Source: JANQEU01 sp965228045
GTDB lineage: Bacteria > Bacteroidota > Bacteroidia > Cytophagales > Cyclobacteriaceae
Direction of reading: 5' to 3'
Assembly (NCBI GenBank): GCA_965228045.1
Contig: OZ245789.1
Location: 1,550,001-1,614,000, forward strand
DNA: 64,000 nucleotides
Shown one piece after another: positions 61,879-64,000 of the stretch; position 1 is the stretch's first letter; the number at the start of each line of letters is the position of its first letter. Position numbers and translations under genes: made by a program. Below the pieces are notes generated by a model. The model ran no database searches and was not told where the DNA came from. It worked only from the letters and a program-made list of their open reading frames with translations.

Positions 61879-62664
61879 ATGGACCTGAAAATCGACAACA
61901 AAGTTTTTCTCGTAAGTGGTGGTGCCAGCGGGATAGGAGAGGCCATTTCCCTTTTATTAAGTAAGGAAAAGGCAATTCCTGTTATTCTCGATCGCAACAA
62001 TGACAAAATCGAGGCAATTACCGGGAAAATAAAGGATCAGGGAATGGCCTTGCAGGTCGATCTGTCCAGTGCGGCCAATTGTGAGAAAGCTGTAGCTCAA
62101 ACCATAGAGCAACTCGGTAGGATTGATGGTGTTGTAAACAATGCCGGTTTGAACGACAGTGTGGGATTGGAAAATGGCTCTCCGGAAGCTTTTCTACATT
62201 CTTTCAGATCCAATCTCAGTCACTACTACGACCTGGTTCATTATGCCTTGCCGTACATGAAAAAGCAAGGTGGGTCCATCCTTAACATCAGTTCGAAAAC
62301 TGCACTTACCGGACAGGGGGGGACCTCTGGTTACGCTGCTGCAAAAGGAGCACAACTGGCATTGACCAGGGAATGGGCCGTAGAGCTGCTGAAGTACAAT
62401 ATCCGTGTCAATGCGATTGTACCGGCGGAAGTGATGACACCTATGTATAAGAACTGGATCAGCACTTTTGATGATCCGGATGCTAAGCTGAAGGGTATCA
62501 ATCGAAATATTCCATTGGAAAACCGAATGACAACGCCGGAGGAGATAGCCAATCTTGCAGTTTTTGCCCTGTCAGGGAAAGCCAGCCATATCACAGGACA
62601 GTACCTCTTCTCCGATGGCGGATACGTTCACCTGGACCGGGCGCTGTCCGTATTAAACAGATAA
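61879..62664 (+). CDS. Short-chain dehydrogenase, probably L-fucose dehydrogenase-like
   Basis: A 261-residue classical SDR. The coenzyme motif GGASGIGEA is at about residues 14-22, NNAG near 89-92, the catalytic Ser in NISSK and the Tyr-x3-Lys in SGYAAAKG near 154-158. The aligned Asp in ILDRNN at the end of the second strand favours NAD(H). Its place directly before a fucP-like symporter and a mutarotase suggests oxidation of L-fucose (or a related sugar) to the lactone in a non-phosphorylating pathway; that is inference from context. Confidence 0.85.
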   Translation: MDLKIDNKVFLVSGGASGIGEAISLLLSKEKAIPVILDRNNDKIEAITGKIKDQGMALQVDLSSAANCEKAVAQTIEQLGRIDGVVNNAGLNDSVGLENGSPEAFLHSFRSNLSHYYDLVHYALPYMKKQGGSILNISSKTALTGQGGTSGYAAAKGAQLALTREWAVELLKYNIRVNAIVPAEVMTPMYKNWISTFDDPDAKLKGINRNIPLENRMTTPEEIANLAVFALSGKASHITGQYLFSDGGYVHLDRALSVLNR

Positions 62665-62667
62665 TCC

Positions 62668-63921
62668 ATGCTTGAAAGAAAATACCTCATCCCATTTATT
62701 ATTGTCACTTCCCTTTTCTTTTTATGGGGACTGGCAAATAACATGACCGACACTTTACTGGCGGCTTTCAAAAGGATCATGTCCATGTCTGACTTTCAGA
62801 CCTCCTGGATACAGGTCGCTTTCTACGGCTCATATTTTTGTCTTGCACTACCGGCAGCTATTTTCATAAAGCGGTTCAGTTATAAAGCGGGAGTTCTGCT
62901 CGGACTGGGTATGTTTGCCGCCGGAGCCCTGCTTTTTTATCCTGCAAGCCAAACGATGGCGTATGGCCATTTTCTTACCGCACTTTTTATTCTTGCTGGT
63001 GGATTGTCCATTTTGGAGACCACTGCAAACCCCTACATCATCGCTATGGGTACGCCGGAAACAGGCACTCAAAGGCTTAATTTCGCACAATCCTTTAATC
63101 CTATCGGTTCCATCACCGGGGTGGCTTTGAGTAAGTTTTTCATCCTGTCCAAGCTTAATCTGGCGAGCGCTGAGGAAAGGGCCTCTATGACAGCTGAAGA
63201 ACTGGAGATGATCCGGAGAGCTGAATTGCAGGGAGTAATGGGCCCTTATGTGGGCGTCGCTTTCTTATTGATTGCGCTATGGATGGTGGTTGCTTTCATC
63301 AAAATGCCTGCTGCCAGTGATCCCGATAAACGCATCGATTTTTTACCCACACTTCGCCGATTGATCAAGCGCTCACATTATGTATGGGGCGTGATTGCTC
63401 AGTTTTTTTATGTAGGGGCTCAGATTGGTGTTTGGTCCTTTACCATTCGATATGTGATGAAGGAGCTTTCAATCACTGAAGAGGCGGCCAGCAGCTATTA
63501 CATGGCGGCATTGATACTTTTTATTATTTCAAGATTCATTTGTACCTGGTTACTCAAGTATATGACGGCTACCCGTTTACTTACCTTATTGGCTTTGACA
63601 GCGGCTATTCTTTCCGGTGTTGTAGTGATTTCAAGCGGCCTTTTGGGCGTGATGGCACTTATTGGAATTTCCGGATGCATGTCATTGATGTTTCCCACGA
63701 TTTTTGGATTGGCCTCCGAGGGTCTGGGTGAGGACAGGAAAATAGGTGGCTCCGGTTTGATCATGGCGATCCTGGGTGGCGCCGTGATTACGATGGTTCA
63801 GGGTCAGATATCTGACGCTACTGGAAGCATCGCAATGTCATACGTGGTTCCGCTTTGCTGCTTCCTGGTGGTGGTCTATTATGCAGTATTTAAGGCAGGA
63901 GCCAAAGCCGAATCGATATGA
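62668..63921 (+). CDS. fucP: Sugar:H+ symporter of the FucP family
   Basis: A 417-residue major-facilitator protein with 12 hydrophobic spans. It resembles the L-fucose:proton symporter: FFLWGLANNMTDTLLAAFKRIMSMSDFQTSWIQVAFYGSYF (about residues 17-57, with the Asn and Asp residues of FucP) and ETTANPYIIAMGTPETGTQRLNFAQSFNPIG (about 117-147). Glucose/galactose transporters share this fold, so the sugar is inferred from the neighbours. It lies 3 bases after the SDR gene and overlaps the mutarotase start by 4 bases. Confidence 0.9.
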   Translation: MLERKYLIPFIIVTSLFFLWGLANNMTDTLLAAFKRIMSMSDFQTSWIQVAFYGSYFCLALPAAIFIKRFSYKAGVLLGLGMFAAGALLFYPASQTMAYGHFLTALFILAGGLSILETTANPYIIAMGTPETGTQRLNFAQSFNPIGSITGVALSKFFILSKLNLASAEERASMTAEELEMIRRAELQGVMGPYVGVAFLLIALWMVVAFIKMPAASDPDKRIDFLPTLRRLIKRSHYVWGVIAQFFYVGAQIGVWSFTIRYVMKELSITEEAASSYYMAALILFIISRFICTWLLKYMTATRLLTLLALTAAILSGVVVISSGLLGVMALIGISGCMSLMFPTIFGLASEGLGEDRKIGGSGLIMAILGGAVITMVQGQISDATGSIAMSYVVPLCCFLVVVYYAVFKAGAKAESI

Positions 63922-64000
63922 AAAAACATTGTCTCATACTCGACCTGAAAGATGACCCAAAAGTCATTGAAGCTTATGATGAATACCATCGCAATGTATG
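63918..64000 (+). CDS. Start of an L-rhamnose/L-fucose mutarotase-like protein (cut by window end)
   Basis: The visible 27 residues read MKKHCLILDLKDDPKVIEAY and then DEYHRNV, matching the start of the RhaM-like mutarotases (an early Asp-Leu-Lys-Asp-Asp and a conserved His). These interconvert alpha and beta forms of a deoxy-sugar. The start overlaps the transporter stop (ATGA). The rest lies outside the window. Confidence 0.7.
   Translation, partial: MKKHCLILDLKDDPKVIEAYDEYHRNV

Noticed and set aside
1..64000. CRISPR arrays, insertion sequences, prophage or integrative element boundaries
   Set aside because: No regularly spaced repeats, transposase, integrase or paired terminal repeats were seen on either strand.

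Overview
The window looks like chromosomal DNA of a marine-type Bacteroidota, most likely of the Cytophagales side of the phylum. Evidence: a GldC gliding protein, a DUF3098 protein beside ftsX, a DUF5916 outer-membrane protein, a TonB-dependent receptor with a carboxypeptidase-regulatory-like N-terminus, a one-protein hybrid two-component regulator, TAnnTTTG-type -7 promoter elements and few strong Shine-Dalgarno sequences. I saw no rRNA, tRNA, CRISPR array, insertion sequence or prophage. Coding density is high and most neighbouring genes touch or overlap.

Layout. 1-9.8 kb: 5' part of valS (minus), a small unknown gene, a DUF5916 protein, a sulfonucleotide reductase/sugar epimerase pair (minus), a pterin pair (6-pyruvoyl-tetrahydropterin synthase-like plus folE) and a membrane pyrophosphatase ending in a clean terminator. 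9.2-15 kb: a small exported protein, an Lhr-type helicase and PdeM phosphoesterase of the ligase-associated repair set with a DUF2147 protein between them, and a sigma factor with a probable membrane anti-sigma partner. 15-19.7 kb: a tightly overlapping housekeeping run ftsX-DUF3098-uppP-truB-ribF-M48 protease-gldC. 19.8-24.7 kb: a TonB-dependent receptor, a voltage-gated-type K+ channel with a zinc ribbon, and a two-domain fasciclin lipoprotein.

25-42 kb holds the most striking unit: one continuous plus-strand run ilvE-ilvD-ilvB-ilvN-ilvC-leuA-leuC-leuD-(second leuA-like)-leuB-thrA-thrB-thrC. It makes isoleucine, valine, leucine and threonine. In front of it, at 24997-25120, I find a classical transcription attenuator: a 17-residue leader peptide of which 12 residues are Ile, Leu, Val or Thr, an antiterminator arm just after its stop codon, and a competing terminator hairpin with a T-run. 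The leader composition matches the four end products, including threonine from the far end of the run. This is the best candidate for a noteworthy regulatory system here.

42-49.2 kb: a sulfatase lipoprotein and a 1,392-residue hybrid sensor/AraC regulator (minus), divergent from an aldo/keto reductase. 49.2-49.4 kb: an orphan promoter-terminator pair that could make a roughly 70-nt RNA. 49.4-57.4 kb: an AI-2E-family transporter, an ABM-domain protein, a SAM hydroxide adenosyltransferase-like protein, PhoH, ComEC (no usable C-terminal beta-lactamase motif), an enoyl-CoA hydratase and RecQ. 57.4-61.9 kb: a small ORF plus an unknown membrane protein, a ThuA-domain lipoprotein, pgk, a Sua5-type protein and a 52-residue membrane protein. 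61.9-64 kb: start of a sugar operon, probably non-phosphorylating L-fucose use (SDR dehydrogenase, fucP-like symporter, mutarotase cut by the window end).

All calls come from reading the sequence and remembered family features; no database search, alignment or folding program was run.
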